Numbered from the stretch's first letter, positions 22,647 to 34,587 are shown. The stretch is DNA of 64,000 nt from Pseudocercospora fijiensis CIRAD86 (GCF_000340215.1 NW_006921533.1:1658192-1722191); one strand, 5' to 3'. Numbers and translations are program-made. The notes: generated by a model not told the origin, from the sequence alone.

Positions 22647-23421
22647 GGATGGAAATCCAGAATCCGCAGAATCGGTAGAGCTAGTGGCAGTGCTGTGTCG
22701 CCTTCGAAATGGGTGGATTTGCGGTATAGCGACGGTTTAATAGCCAGAAGGTCAATTACCCTGTTTTGCCTCTTCGATCTACTGCTACATCCTACCGTAT
22801 ACATTACTTCTACAACCACTTGCGGGCCACTGCGGGCCGTAATGCGGACACAGCGGAAGCTATACTTTCCTCCGTGTGAACCAAAATCTCTAGTTGTGGC
22901 GACTGAGTTGCACAGCAAGGGGTGCATGGTCTTCATGCTCAGAATACCCTTCGCTTCGTCAGTTCATGGCCAAGCTTGATAGTTCTCGTATGGTAGCAAG
23001 GCCAGCACTTAGCATTCTCATTCCGCTACGCAGATGCTCATAGCGTATAATAGTCGTGCATAGCTGCTGTTAATCATTTGGGAAGCACAAGAGGGTATAT
23101 TGTTTCAATTGCGGCGATCGACACCAGCAACGTAAGCCTCATGTGTAGCGGAAGTAGTTGGATCTCCACCGCGGTTGTTGGCTTTGCAAATCTTTGATCT
23201 TCTAGTCTCTTCTTCGATCTGCTGTCGGCAGTATGGTTGTTGTATGCAGCAGGGGTCCGTTCCATATGTTTGGTACGACCGATTTACCGCAGCCCTCCGC
23301 ACTTCTGCGACTTTGACGTCAGCATTTACTCGTTCCATACGATCATAGCACCTACCATTTCACTGGAAAGACACGAGTTTTCAAATTTGCAGCGTTGCAA
23401 GCAGGAGTCCGTATTGCGACA
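22647..23421. other. gene-free stretch
   Basis: About 775 bp between the secreted-protein gene and the esterase. No convincing coding frame; it should contain the esterase promoter. Confidence 0.5.
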
Positions 23422-24333
23422 ATGTCTCCAAGCAAAGAATCAGGTGCCTTGAAAGAGCTGTTCCAGATGATCTCCGCTCAATTCCCTCCGGATAACAATC
23501 CAGCTCTGGAGCGAGCGGTCTACGACCAAGTCCATCAGGCTGCATCCGAAGCTCCAGGTGTAAGCTACGAGAGTACCGTAGTTGCCGGTCGACCTGCAAT
23601 ATGGATTAGGCCCGAAGGCGCGTCCCCAAAACATGCGATGCTTTACATGCACGGAGGTGGCTACTCTTATGGCTCAACGCAGAGTCATCGAAAACTGTCG
23701 GCGCATCTGGCCAAGGCTTGCAACACTCCTGCTTTGTCAATTGACTATCGTTTGGCTCCAGAACATCCATATCCGGCACCACTGGATGACTGCGTCAACG
23801 CGTACAAGTATCTGCTCGATCAAGGAATCCCCGCCGAAAATATCGCAGTTGCTGGAGACAGCTGCGGCGGCTGCCTCTCGGCGACTGTTCCTTTAGCAGC
23901 GATTCAAAGAGGGCTACCCGTTCCCGGCGCATCGATTTCAATGTCGCCGCTGTACGATCAGACTGCCTCTGGCTCAACATACGACTCAAATGAAGAGAAT
24001 GATGCCCTGAGTACCAAGCCTTCCCTGAACAAGCTGGCAGAGCGGTTTACGGCCGGCAACAAGGCCCTGAGAAAGGATCCTCTGATCAGTCCGCTGCTTG
24101 CCCCAGATGTGAGCGGCCTCCCGCCGACTTGGATCTCTGCCGCTGGGTATGATATGCTACTTTGCGATGCACAAGCTTTTGCGGAGAAATTGCAGAAGGC
24201 CGGAGTTGAGGTTGTGCTGAAGGTGCACGACCAGCAGCAGCATGTATTCGAATTCATGGCGGGGAAAGCTCCAGAAGCGGATACGAGTATTCGAGATATC
24301 GGGACATGGACGAGGGAGAAGATCGGTTCGTGA
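23422..24333 (+). CDS. alpha/beta-hydrolase fold-3 esterase (HSL family)
   Basis: Single-exon protein of 303 residues. It has the hormone-sensitive-lipase-type oxyanion motif HGGG (77-80), the nucleophile elbow GDSCGG with Ser147, the acid Asp244 in AGYDMLL, and the base His274 in QQHVFEF. The block DYRLAPEHPYPAPLDD is typical of carboxylesterases and acetyl esterases of this family. The substrate is probably a short-chain or secondary-metabolite ester. No signal peptide, so it is likely cytosolic. The ATG at 23422 (ACAATGTC) is the first ATG in frame. It sits just upstream of an MFS transporter on the same strand, but no cluster is evident. Confidence 0.9.
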   Translation: MSPSKESGALKELFQMISAQFPPDNNPALERAVYDQVHQAASEAPGVSYESTVVAGRPAIWIRPEGASPKHAMLYMHGGGYSYGSTQSHRKLSAHLAKACNTPALSIDYRLAPEHPYPAPLDDCVNAYKYLLDQGIPAENIAVAGDSCGGCLSATVPLAAIQRGLPVPGASISMSPLYDQTASGSTYDSNEENDALSTKPSLNKLAERFTAGNKALRKDPLISPLLAPDVSGLPPTWISAAGYDMLLCDAQAFAEKLQKAGVEVVLKVHDQQQHVFEFMAGKAPEADTSIRDIGTWTREKIGS

Positions 24334-24886
24334 GGTATGAATGGAGATGGTGGTGCAGTTGCAAGCGTTGAGCGGACGTTGTACTTCTGGGAGTGCTGAA
24401 AGTCGCTTCGGTCCTCTCTATACGTCAATTATCCACTGTATCCTGTACTCTTGTGTCTGCAGCTCCCAGCGCCATTGTGCGTCCAAACGTGCCTCTTCAC
24501 AATCTTCTCCGTTACGCAACCAGAGGTGAGCAAGTCTGTGCCGCGTCGGTCGGAGGAAGTTCTCGTTGAGGGTGTTCTTGCTTTTCGTGAAGAGTCGCAG
24601 AGCTCTTCAAGGAGCGAGCTCTATCGGATCATAGCTCCAGCTCCAGCAGACTCGGAGCACAGAAGCGTGAGAGACACATGCATGTGCTGAACGCGCGTGC
24701 TCCTTTCCAACCACAACGAAACCATCGGCATCAGCTCCGCCACTCCATGATTGGACATGCGGCTTTGAGACACAGGTCACGTCACCACCCGCCTGCGTCC
24801 TTTCTTCTGTTGACACCGGCATCCTTTTCTCTCACGCCTCAACATGCGTCTCGGTCTCTTGACCGATTGTGCTCGGTTGCGAAGAC
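24334..24886. other. intergenic spacer
   Basis: About 550 bp between the esterase and the MFS transporter, both plus strand. It holds a 3' UTR and a promoter; nothing else recognised. Confidence 0.5.
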
Positions 24887-26520
24887 ATGGCATCGGAATC
24901 TGACACGACACCGGAAGGCCAGGCAGTCGCCAAATTCGCACAGGGAGATCCCGAGAATCCTAGAGCATGGCCGGCATGGAGGAAATGGACAATTGTTGCG
25001 AGCGTCGGCTTGGTCGATCTGACGGTGTCAGTATATCTATCTTGCAATGCATGACGACGACGGATGGGAGCTGCTACGGTCGTGGTGTTGAGCATGGCAG
25101 TTCGGCCTTGGCACTCGCACGCGGCAGCATTGGCCGTGGAAATAATCGCTGACAGCACGGTACTAGATCGTTTGGAGCTTCTGGTTACTCACCTGCTAGT
25201 GCAGACTTCTGTCAGGATTTCGGAATTGGCCATGAGACAGGACAGTTGGGCCTCTCTTTATACGTCCTCGGCCTCGCGTTGGGACCCATGTTCATTGCTC
25301 CTCTGAGCGAGTACTACGGCAGAACAGCACTATATCTGATACCCTATGGCATATTCTTGCTCTTCTTAGCCGGCACTGCCCTTGTGCACAACCTTGTCGG
25401 CTTCATGATCCTTCGACTTCTATCGGGCACCTTCGCCAGTGTCACGATTGCCAACTTTGGAGGCACCATTGCCGATCTATTCGAAAGAGATCAAGTCGGC
25501 CCAGCCATGAATATATTCCTGTGGGCTGCAGTAGGAGGGAGTCCTATTGGATTCTTCTTGATGTCTCTGGTAGCCGAGCATCATGACTGGAGAACTGTGT
25601 TCTGGGCTTTGCTTGGCATATGTGCTTTCTGCTGGCTGCAACTGCTGGTGGTATTAGTGCCGTTCCATAACGAGACTAGGCATTCTGTCCTCATTCGAAG
25701 AAGAGCGAGACGAGAGAACAAGGTCATTGCAGCAGATGCTCAGGCCAGATCGCTCAACCAGCTTTTTACCGTGACCATCTGGCGAGCATTCAGATTCCTG
25801 TCAACCGAAACCATCGTTATTTTCGGAGCACTTTATAATGGCTTTCTGTATGGTCTGTCATTCATGTTCAATAGCGCCTTCGGCCTCGTCTTCGGCAAAG
25901 AAGGCTACGGATTCAACACACTCGGTGTCGGATGCTGCTTCTTAGGCCTGGTCGTCGGAATCAGCTTGGGGCCTGTCGTTGGTGTCTGGCAGGAGCAGTA
26001 TTATCAGCGTCGGGTTCATGGTGATAACAAGCTATCGGAAGACTCAGAGGCGACCGCTTTGCTGAACGACGGCACGAGCAAGCCTAAACACATTCCGGAG
26101 GCAAGAGTGCAACTCGGGAAGGTTGCTGCTATACTGTTGCCGGTGAGTCTATTCTGGTTCGCCTGGACATCACCGCCCGAGTATAATATTCATTACATGG
26201 TTCCTGTTCTTGCGACGGTTCTCTTCGGTTTCAGCTTCTTCACGCTAATATTCATGGTCGCGATCTACTCTGAGGAGAGCTATATGGTGTATTCTGCATC
26301 AGCACTGGCTGGCATTGGGCTTGCGAGAAACATCGCTGGCGCGGTCTTTCCGCTGTTTGGAAGCCGCATGTTCTCTGAACTCGGCTACAACTGGGCTGGC
26401 ACGATCGTTGCTTGCATTGCCTGCCTCCTGGCCCCCATCCCATTCGTTCTTGAGCGGTACGGCCCTCAGCTACGAGCCAGAAGTCCGTTTGCTTTTGAGC
26501 ACATGGACGATGATGATTGA
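24887..26520 (+). CDS. MFS transporter, DHA1-like drug/polyamine-proton antiporter type
   Basis: Exons 24887-25026 and 25167-26520 give 497 residues. The donor GTCAGT at 25027 is weak, but it is the only one nearby that joins in phase with the family-typical SFGASGYSPASADF. Exon 1 encodes the cytosolic N-terminus and TM1 (RKWTIVASVGLVDLTV); exon 2 encodes the remaining helices. MFS motif A appears as APLSEYYGRTALYL after TM2. A charged loop separates the two six-helix halves, and the tail is acidic. Such carriers export drugs or small metabolites across the plasma membrane. The substrate cannot be told from sequence, and the intron makes exon 1 easy to miss. Confidence 0.85.
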
Positions 26521-27103
26521 AAGATCAGCGTGGTCACGCTCCATTTACAGCCTTTGCCCTGATCACAGGAACTCTGCGGCAATGAAAGAGTGGCTACATC
26601 TCAGCAATTCTGTGGGAAAGGCTACATCTCAAGCAATCTGCGCGCTCCATGCTCGATGCTGACGACTATATGACTGTCTACGATGTGTCGACACCACGCG
26701 CCGGGTGTAACGGATTTGCGTATAGCGGCGCGATTCCCCAACGCTGGCCAGATGGTGTGTTGATGGCAAATGAGCTGTTTGATTTGCGTGTCATTTTGGC
26801 GTCTGCGTATTCGATTGTTTGGTGAGCAAGGAAATGGAATTTGAATCAATGAAGTTGGCACAGCCAGCCAGCCATCTTTTCATGCTTTCCCAGAAACTCA
26901 GAAGCTTTGGCTACGCCTTCCTCGATCTTGATTTTAGAGTTCAGCCTTCCCTGATCCGCCATGGACAGCGTCATCTCGCCGCCAAGATGTTTGCTTCCGC
27001 GGCGCGAACAATTTCTTTGCTGTCGCCGTCCTCCACTGCAAGGTCAGCACAATTTGACCAGATCTTTCGTGCTGCGGAGGACACAATCCCACGAATGTCC
27101 AAA
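26521..27103. other. intergenic spacer
   Basis: Between the MFS stop and the chosen EBP start. The EBP frame stays open upstream of 27104 to about 26819 and contains other ATGs (26834, 26987), so part of this could be an N-terminal extension. Confidence 0.45.
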
Positions 27104-27902
27104 ATGGCAGAAACGGTGATCAACATGGCCGTCAACAACGCCTCTCAAGCATCGCGACATCTGGCGCAAGAGGCGACCAATCCATATTATCCGATTGGCA
27201 GCTACATAGCTGGTTACGCAGCGAACGAATCGTCCGTTCCAGCTCTACTGGGCGTGTTCTTCGGAGCGTGCACAGTACTGTTCACATCGACATATCTGCT
27301 GGTGAAACGAATCCAGCCAGATTTGAGCACGAATGAGATTCTCGCGATTCTCTGGTTCGTGCTCTCGGGAAGCATCCACATCTTCTTCGAAGGATATTAC
27401 GCCACGAATTATGCTACACTGGCATCGAAACAGACTCTCATCGGGCAGATGTGGAAGGAGTACGCGTTTTCCGACAGTCGATATCTCACCAGTAACAGCT
27501 TTGTGCTGTGTGTGGAAACGATTACGGCAGTCTTCTGGGGCCCTGGATGCCTGCTGCTGGCAGCGCTTGTGGTGCAAAGATCGCCATGGAGATATCCTTT
27601 GCAGATGTTAGTCAGTATGGGTCAATTCTATGGAGATGCCCTGTACTACGCTACAAGCTTTTTCGATCATTGGCTCTACGGAACTGTGTACTACAGGCCT
27701 GAGCCATTCTATTTCTGGTTTTACTTCGTCCTCATGAACTTCTTCTGGATCTTGATACCAGGCAGTAAGTACATGCATGGGCGGGCGACTTTGGTGATCT
27801 TGACTGACCTTTTATGCAGTGTTGATCTGGCAGAGTGCATCGAAAGCAGCTTCAGTCATTGCGACAGTGAACAAACTCGAAGCAGCAAAGAAGGCTCGAT
27901 AG
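27104..27902 (+). CDS. EBP-family sterol isomerase (EXPERA domain)
   Basis: Exons 27104-27764 and 27820-27902 give 247 residues; the intron has GTAAGT, GACTGACC and TGCAG. The EXPERA core is clear: HIFFEGYYATNY, WKEYAFSDSRYL, CVETITAVFWGPG and MGQFYGDALYY. The glutamate and histidine in these blocks belong to the isomerase active site. Four or five membrane helices fit an ER protein. EBP converts Delta8 to Delta7 sterols in animals; most fungi use the unrelated ERG2 for this step, so the fungal role may be sterol modification or a paralogous function. The start at 27104 (AAAATGG) was chosen for context and family length. The last exon is only 83 nt and ends with a Lys/Ala-rich tail. Confidence 0.85.
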
Positions 27903-28146
27903 TCTCGACACAAAGCGTACTTCATAATAGATACAGCACATGCTCAGAAAGCTGATGCATGCAGAGAGACACGATAGAAGTCGACAGACTCGGCTAAGAC
28001 CTGAATAACTAATGTGATATCAACGCCCTAATTAGACCTTCCACCGTTCTCCTATAATTTCATCAAATGACCAGGCTCTCTAAGACAGCTAACGTCCTGC
28101 GAGCCACAACGAGAACCTCTATAAGAGAAGCACCCCATCGCAATCC

Positions 28147-28687
28147 TCACCGATCATTCTCCACAACCTCCGTCAACTCATCCATCCTCGCCCCAAACTC
28201 CCTCCAAGAAGCCCTCACAACCGCCTTCGCCGCAGCCGCAATGCTCTCACTCCTCTCTACACGCTCTCTAAGCTTCAAATTCACATCCCGTTCCTTATAA
28301 AGTTCCCTTTCCGCATACTCTCTTTCCTCCCCCAAAATCTGAATCTCGCGACGATCGTTCATCGCATCGACATCGAGCCTCGCGAGTCTCTTCTGCAGCT
28401 CTGAAATTCTTTCTTTCTCCTCCAAAATTTGCCTATTGAGTTCTGCTTTCAGTTTGTCGAAAATTTCGTCGGCGGATCGCCATGATGTGGGTCGGGTTGT
28501 ATTTTGGGGTTCTGTGTGATGGATTTTAGTTATGATCGGAAGATGGGAGTTGATATTACGACGTACTTTCGATAGAATAGCCGGGTCCGGGTTCTGGGTC
28601 TTGTCGCTTTCGCTTGAACGCTGACGGTCTTGGGATGTCGCCTCTCATTGTGTCTGACCTTGCGTCGCTCAAGTGTTCTTGGTTCAT
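28147..28687 (-). CDS. coiled-coil protein of unknown function
   Basis: Exons 28687-28567 and 28511-28147, joined across a 55-nt intron (donor GTACGT, acceptor CACACAG), give 161 residues. The N-terminus is polar with a basic patch (AFKRKRQDPEPG) that could act as a nuclear signal. Residues about 50-160 form a long charged coiled coil (ELNRQILEEKERISELQKRL and onward). An in-frame ATG further upstream (28813) could extend the protein. No family was recognised; size and composition suggest a structural or adaptor protein. Confidence 0.6.
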
Positions 28688-28868
28688 GTCTCTGAGATAC
28701 TGTTTTGTACATGTGGAGTGTGAAAAATATGAGGACGCCAAGAAGACCGTGCGTTCTTCATGTGAAACATTCGACCACTGAACGTACAGTGGTTGGTAGA
28801 ACTGCTTACTCATCGCATCTAGCGAGGACGACCACCTAAGTCTCCATCAAAACACGATGAATGCCGCC

Positions 28869-30932
28869 TCATGCCTCCTCATGCATGAACTCGGAATGCT
28901 TCGAGTCCCAAATCGTTTCTCTGACCGTAAACGCCACTTCACCATCGAATTCATCATCATCCGAGTCCTCCTTATCGCTATCCCACTCCTCATCCTGCTT
29001 CGGCTTTAGGACATCGAAAGCAATCTCCATATCCTGCGGTCCATTCTTGATCCAAACCAATGCTCGGACCTCCCAGAATTTCTCGCCATCATCCTTTACT
29101 ACTTGGAACCCCTTGTTCCTGATATCCTTCAACTCGATTGGAAGATCTACCGAAGCCCAGTGATGGACACCTGCGCGGAATTTGCACTCGTCGTCATTGT
29201 TTGCATCCTCCTTTTCTTCGAGTTTCCTCGCCGCCATGTAGTCCTTAAGCTTGGCGGTCAGGTAGACTAGCTCCGCCGTAATCCTTGGCTTCGCCATGGG
29301 AATCGTATAGACCTGTGAGACTTTCTTCCGTACCACCTGGCCTGGAAGGAGCTTCTGGCCCTTCTGGACAATGATCCTAAGCCGATCATCGACAACCTCA
29401 GTCTCTGGATGAAATGGATCGTTTCTGACCCATTGCTTAGTGATGATCTCATCTTCTTCCCAATCTCCATCTTCGTATGAGTCACGGTGAAGATTTGGGT
29501 CAAAGGGCTGTCGTTCGAGCAATGCATAGCCAAACTGAGATGGCAGGACTGGCGCTCGTATGCTATCATACCGCAGCAGCCCGCCAACCGCGACGGGGTA
29601 GCAGTCGGAGATGTCAGTGATATTCGGGCGAACAACGTCGATGCCTGCGGGCTCGTACTTGTTACGCAGTTTCATCATCAGATGGCTGTTCTTGGCAAAG
29701 CCGCCAGTGATCTCGATGACGCGAGGCTTGCGCGTGTCAATGTGCCTGTCGAGCCTCTTCGTGACCTTCGCTATGACTTGGTCCAGAGCACTATGGATCT
29801 GCCTTGCATCTAATTGAAAGCTTTTGTATCTGTAATCGAAAGGCAGAAATGTTAGCGGGTGTTCAGGAAGCTCCGAGAAAAGCTTTCGATACAAGTGGTT
29901 GTCTTATGCTTGCATCGCATGGATTCGCTCAGATGACCGAAGGAGGTGAAGTTTCTCGACTTCATACTGTACTTACTTGCCTTTAAGACCTCGAATGAGA
30001 CCTGTTCCAAACTCTTCATTTCCGGCGAATTCCTTCTTGACTCGCTCAATAGCTTGCAGAGCTCTGCGATCGAAGTCCCGCTCAGTGACTCCGAGATAGT
30101 CCGCGGTGTCGACGCGCCATTCCGCGCCCTCCTGCTTCTTGAGCATTTCGTAGAGCAGGATATCGACTTGCAAGGACCCACAGATGTCTCCAGTCGAGTG
30201 CTCAATGGTGACAAGTTTGCTCTTCGTATCGAGATCCTCATCCAGTTCGTAGGCGGCAAAGTCGCCGGTGCCACAGCCAAGATCGGCGACCAAAATACTG
30301 TCACCTTTCTTCAGCGGTTTGTCTAGTCGCTCTCTTTTCTGGGACCACTTGTTGACTTGAAACGATAGGGCGCATTGTTGCTCATAGGCGAGCACCACGA
30401 ATTTCAGTCCGGCATTCTTTGCAGCAGTCTGTATGCGTCTTCTTGCCTTTGGGCTCCAGATCTGCGGAACCGTTATTCTTACCCGCATTTCGCGGATCAT
30501 ACGCTTGAAGACGGGCTCGCCATAGTGGGTTTTCTCTCCGCATTTCAGAAGAGCCTCTCTGATGTGCTTCATAATAGCTCTGATATGTTCAGTAGTCAGA
30601 TCGTCTAGTGTCCTGTTTCCGGGGATATCATCAAGGATGGCCTGGATCTTCTTCCTATGCTCTTCAGTCTCTGGACCTTCGTAGAAACCCAGCTTGTGGT
30701 GGCTAATAATCTTGTTCGAAAGCTTGCGATCTTTGTTTGCCATAGCCTCGAGCTCGAAGCCCTCCTTGAAATCATCGCCAACCCACGTTGCTATCACAGG
30801 CACCTCGTGAGCACGATCTGCGATCATGAGCGGAGTCTCCGGAGGAATGCGTTCTTCATCTTTGTAGATGGCGTAAGCAGCCACCCATTTCGAGGTTCCC
30901 AAGTCGAGAACGCATTCGATATGGAATACCAT
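28869..30932 (-). CDS. HSPA12-like Hsp70/actin-type ATPase-fold protein
   Basis: Exons 30932-29977 and 29829-28869 with a 147-nt intron (GTAAGT donor, GCTAAC branch, TTACAG acceptor) give 638 residues. The nucleotide-binding fold shows the phosphate-1 motif LDLGTSKW near the N-terminus, the phosphate-2 motif VADLGCGTGDFAAYE around residue 240, and an adenosine motif EITGGFAKNSHL in exon 2. This matches the divergent HSPA12-type group that is expanded in filamentous fungi. The C-terminus is acidic (DSDKEDSDDDEFDGE) and lacks a canonical Hsp70 substrate domain. Members are often annotated as actin-like ATPase-domain proteins, and clients are unknown. It diverges from the gene at 31282. Confidence 0.85.
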
Positions 30933-31281
30933 CTTGGTTGACGTGTTGGTGAATTGTATGTGCGAGATGGAGCGAGCAGAGAGAACCTTAGTCGACAGGT
31001 CAGCTTTACTACGTCCAAGTGAGCTTTACAACGTCCGTGCGGGTGAGAATGAGCAATGTCAAACCGGGAAATGTGATAGGTAACTTCAAGCGAAAGTGAG
31101 CTCGGCTTCCCTAGTATCTCTGCTGCGACTGCAGCAAAATTTTCCTCACTTCGGCCCATAACCTCACCTAGGCAGTGCTTTCCACAATTGCAACGCGATC
31201 TCCACTTTCTGACCAGCGACACCAACTACTCGGTGTCGACAGACGATAAGAGCTTTGGCAGAATCCGTACGCAGCCGAAAG
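30933..31281. promoter_or_regulatory. shared divergent promoter region
   Basis: A 349-bp spacer between the starts of the HSPA12-like gene and the orphan at 31282; it should carry both promoters. No heat-shock element or other site was confidently identified. Confidence 0.4.
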
Positions 31282-32661
31282 ATGGCGAAGGAGGGAGAAG
31301 ATTACGTTGTCCCAGACGTCGGAGAAACGATTCGCGCCATCATTGACCAGCGAAAAGGGCTCGTCGACGCCAAGGCCCAGACTGCATTCTTCCGGAAGAT
31401 TTTCAAAGACAATAATCCTGACCTCCCGGGGGATGCTGCAACGAGGGGCTACAAGAAATTCCGAGACAAATTGCGAAATGTGGTTCAAGCCAAATGCCCG
31501 CCGCGCTTTAAGAGGGAAAAGATCCGGCTCAAGCCTCCACAAGTCGACGACTTATTCAGGCGTGGTGGCACCATCTTCTCCAAGGAGTACCAAGAGGAGC
31601 TCGGCATCGACTCTAAGAACGAATCAGCCGAAGAAGAAGAGACAGAAGACGAGGAAGAATCTGAAGAGGACGCAGAGCCAACTCAAGCAGCATCACGGAA
31701 GCGCAAAGCAAGCAGCGATGGCACCCAGGCTGAAAAGAGAAGCAGGCCTGTACCCAAGATCGCGCCGGTTCATGCGCCAGCCAGACCATCTGAGATCGTC
31801 CCAGCAGCGGACCAGAACTGCGTCACGATGTATATGGACCGCATTAAGCACGAAGTCGAGACCGCAACGCTAGAGTACTTTCAGGAGCATGGAATCGATG
31901 CCGAAGCTCAATCCGAGTTTGTGCTCAAGCCCGACCAAGAGCTAGAGTCGTTGTACAGGCTACTTTTTGGTGAGGAATGGCAGATGCATGTCGCCGACCT
32001 CCCCGACCGAGGTGTTCTTGTTCGACAGGATTATCTCGTCATGGGCCTCATCGGCGCTGCTATCCACAAAGACGTCCTGCGTGCAACTCTGCCATGGGAT
32101 GTGGAGGCCAAGTTTCATGATGCTCTTGGTGCCGATGAGAGATATATGGCTACGGTTGTGGACGACTTGGGACATACGCTAGAGAGCGTATTGAAGTACA
32201 CAGCTGGCAAGCAGATCTTGGATGAGGAATTTCAGAACACACAGGTTGCGCAGCATGCAAAATCGTTGGTCGGCACGCTTGCCTTGGCGCTTCAACCGCA
32301 CCTACGTCGCTTGACCAGACAGGAGAGGATGGCCGGAGCTGGGAGGCCACTGCAGGCTCAGCGTTGGTATCGGCATATTGAAAGGGCATACAAGGCTGCA
32401 ATTATCATCAAGCAGCTTACCTCATCGTCGGAGCTAGGGCCATTTGGATTCGCCTTCGTGAAGCACGGCGTCGCTTTGGGGGAGGAACGCCATGCATCGC
32501 TCTTTGAGGTGGAGAACGCTCGCAGTGTGCTTCACTTCGTGGTATCAGGTGTTGTCCGAAAGCCGCGAGACGAGAAAGTGTGGTACTATCGTACGGTGGT
32601 GATCCCAGCACCAGCTGCAGCAGATGCTCTCCGAAGCGCCGCTAGCATCTCATCGGGCTGA
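31282..32661 (+). CDS. conserved-looking hypothetical protein with acidic linker
   Basis: Single-exon protein of 459 residues; the start ATG (AAGATGGCG) has a strong context. Residues 1-110 form a basic folded region (DNNPDLPGDAATRGYKKFRD, later FKREKIRLKPPQVDDLFRRG). An acidic run of Glu/Asp follows (about 120-145), then a basic cluster (SRKRKASSDG) that could be a nuclear localisation signal. The C-terminal 270 residues look globular and helical. No domain was recognised. The acidic/basic linker suggests a nuclear protein, but this is inference. Confidence 0.75.
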   Translation: MAKEGEDYVVPDVGETIRAIIDQRKGLVDAKAQTAFFRKIFKDNNPDLPGDAATRGYKKFRDKLRNVVQAKCPPRFKREKIRLKPPQVDDLFRRGGTIFSKEYQEELGIDSKNESAEEEETEDEEESEEDAEPTQAASRKRKASSDGTQAEKRSRPVPKIAPVHAPARPSEIVPAADQNCVTMYMDRIKHEVETATLEYFQEHGIDAEAQSEFVLKPDQELESLYRLLFGEEWQMHVADLPDRGVLVRQDYLVMGLIGAAIHKDVLRATLPWDVEAKFHDALGADERYMATVVDDLGHTLESVLKYTAGKQILDEEFQNTQVAQHAKSLVGTLALALQPHLRRLTRQERMAGAGRPLQAQRWYRHIERAYKAAIIIKQLTSSSELGPFGFAFVKHGVALGEERHASLFEVENARSVLHFVVSGVVRKPRDEKVWYYRTVVIPAPAAADALRSAASISSG

Positions 32662-32817
32662 AACACGAGCAGTCAACGAAGGCGCGCCCATTTCAAGATT
32701 TCAGCAAATGAAGCCGATCGTTGGGCGGATACGTTGCTGAAGCTCTCTCGGCAGGAGAGCCGGCCACAGTAAACCTTTTGTACATTAAGTATAGCTCTGC
32801 TGTACAATACCTACACT

Positions 32818-34173
32818 CTACACCCACTCGACAGGCTTCTTCAAAACCTGCACCAATCTGTCCTCCCTACTTCCCCTCTCCGGCTCATGCTGATACTGCC
32901 ACCTCGCCGTCAGAGGCAAACTCATCAAAATACTCTCAACCCTTGCCCCGGGAGTATTCAGCCCAAAAGCGGTACCTCTGTCATGCACCAAATTGAACTC
33001 CACATACCGTCCCCGCCTCAACTGCTGCCACTGCTTCTCTTTCTCGGTAAACGGCAGATCCTTCCGCTTCTGAATAATAGGCAGGTAAGAAGGCAAGAAA
33101 GCATTCAAACAAGTCTGACAGAACGCGAACAAGCTTTCTTGATCCTTCTCCGTCTCATCCAAATCGTCGAAGAAAATCCCGCCAACCCCTCTCGTCTCGT
33201 TCCGATGTTTCACGAAGAAGTACTCATCGCACCACTTCTTGAATCTAGGATAGTAGTTCTTGTCGTGAGAATCACAGGCCTCCTTAATCGTGCGATGGAA
33301 ATGTATAGCATCCTCATCAAAGAGGTAAGAAGGCGTCAAATCCGTACCACCTCCAAACCACCAGGCATTAGTCGAGCCATCAGAATTCGCAGTCTCGAAG
33401 TACCGGTAATTCAAATGTACGGTCGGAGCCATTGGATTCTTTGGATGGAGGACCAGACTCAGTCCCGCAGCGAAGAATTCCAGACTCTCAACGTCCGGAT
33501 CTAATGCCTTGTGATTGACTCGCATTTTCGATATCGCGGCTCGTGGTAGCGTGCCGTATACCACACTGATATTCACGCCGGCCTTTTCGAAGACATTGCC
33601 ATCTTGCAGGACGCAGGAGATTCCACCTCCGCCATTGGGCCTTTCCCATTCGTCTATGTGGAATTTTTGCCCGTCGAGAGCTTCTAGTGCTCGTACAATC
33701 TCTTGCTGTTTTTGTTTAATGAATTGTTCCATTCGTAGACGCATTGGTGAGTTTTGGGTGACGCCGGATTCGCGTTTGGCAAGAACATCTCGTTCGGCAA
33801 TTGAAGGACTTTCGAGGTGTTGCCCGGACTTAGGCTGTTGCGCATCTTGAGGAGGTGGCGCAAGGCCTTTATCTGCTGTGGCCTACGTTGACTGTGAGCT
33901 TTACTTCGAATCGCATAAAGCCATGGCTTGTACCATAGAGTAGATGAGGCTGCCAATGAACACGATGCCCACTGCTATCCGTGTCTTTGGCGCCCATACT
34001 GTGATCTTCTGATGTTCTCCGGGGGCTGCTGCTGTGTCTCTGCCACCACTGACATATCTTCGCGATGATGGAGCTATATTCTGTCGCAAAGCACTGCGGG
34101 ATACGGGAGAGCGTTGCGACTTCGTGCAGGACCTCAATGCTGCCTCAACGAGAGGCGTTCTGATCGGATTCAT
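32818..34173 (-). CDS. HEM13: coproporphyrinogen III oxidase, oxygen-dependent
   Basis: Exons 34173-33934 and 33882-32818 give 434 residues. It converts coproporphyrinogen III to protoporphyrinogen IX in haem synthesis. Signature blocks are [34 protein letters not shown] and GGIFFDDLD, and the catalytic domain is complete. Exon 1 encodes an Arg/Ser-rich presequence ([20 protein letters not shown]) and a hydrophobic segment ([15 protein letters not shown]), pointing to mitochondrial intermembrane-space targeting, unlike the cytosolic yeast enzyme. The 51-nt intron border (GTACAAG donor, GTAG acceptor) is the only in-phase choice found but is not strongly canonical. The catalytic part is certain; the join is less so. 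Confidence 0.9.
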
Positions 34174-34587
34174 CGGTAGTATCTACCAAGCCGTCGTGAA
34201 GGGATGATCTCTCAAAGTATTTTTGAAACCACGAAAGGTCAGCAGGATGGGAACCTTGAAGTGTGGAGAGATCATCGGAGCTCCAAAGTCTTGGCAGCCT
34301 GTTCCTGGCTAACTAATCTCGCCGAGGCTCAACACTCGCGGAAATGCTCAATCATTCCACGCTCACAACAACAGTGTTGTAAGCAGAGTCGCTAATCTAT
34401 ATCATTTGAGACTGATGAGAAATTTTGCTGCATGTTACATAGTACATCTCGCGCTGTTTTTCGCTGATCCCAGACGCCTGATGCAATGCCACGCCATGTG
34501 CCGCCCCAAGGAGATCGACCGTTCCTCATACCATCTTCCCACTCCCGTCTAAAAAGAAACTGAGACTCGTGCTGTAGCAACGAAAAT
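34174..34587. other. intergenic spacer
   Basis: About 410 bp upstream of HEM13 and downstream of the PMT gene (both minus strand). No coding signal recognised. Confidence 0.5.

Noticed and set aside
23422..26520. Esterase plus MFS transporter as a metabolite gene cluster
   Set aside because: No backbone synthase, P450 or regulator is nearby, and the flanking genes are housekeeping.
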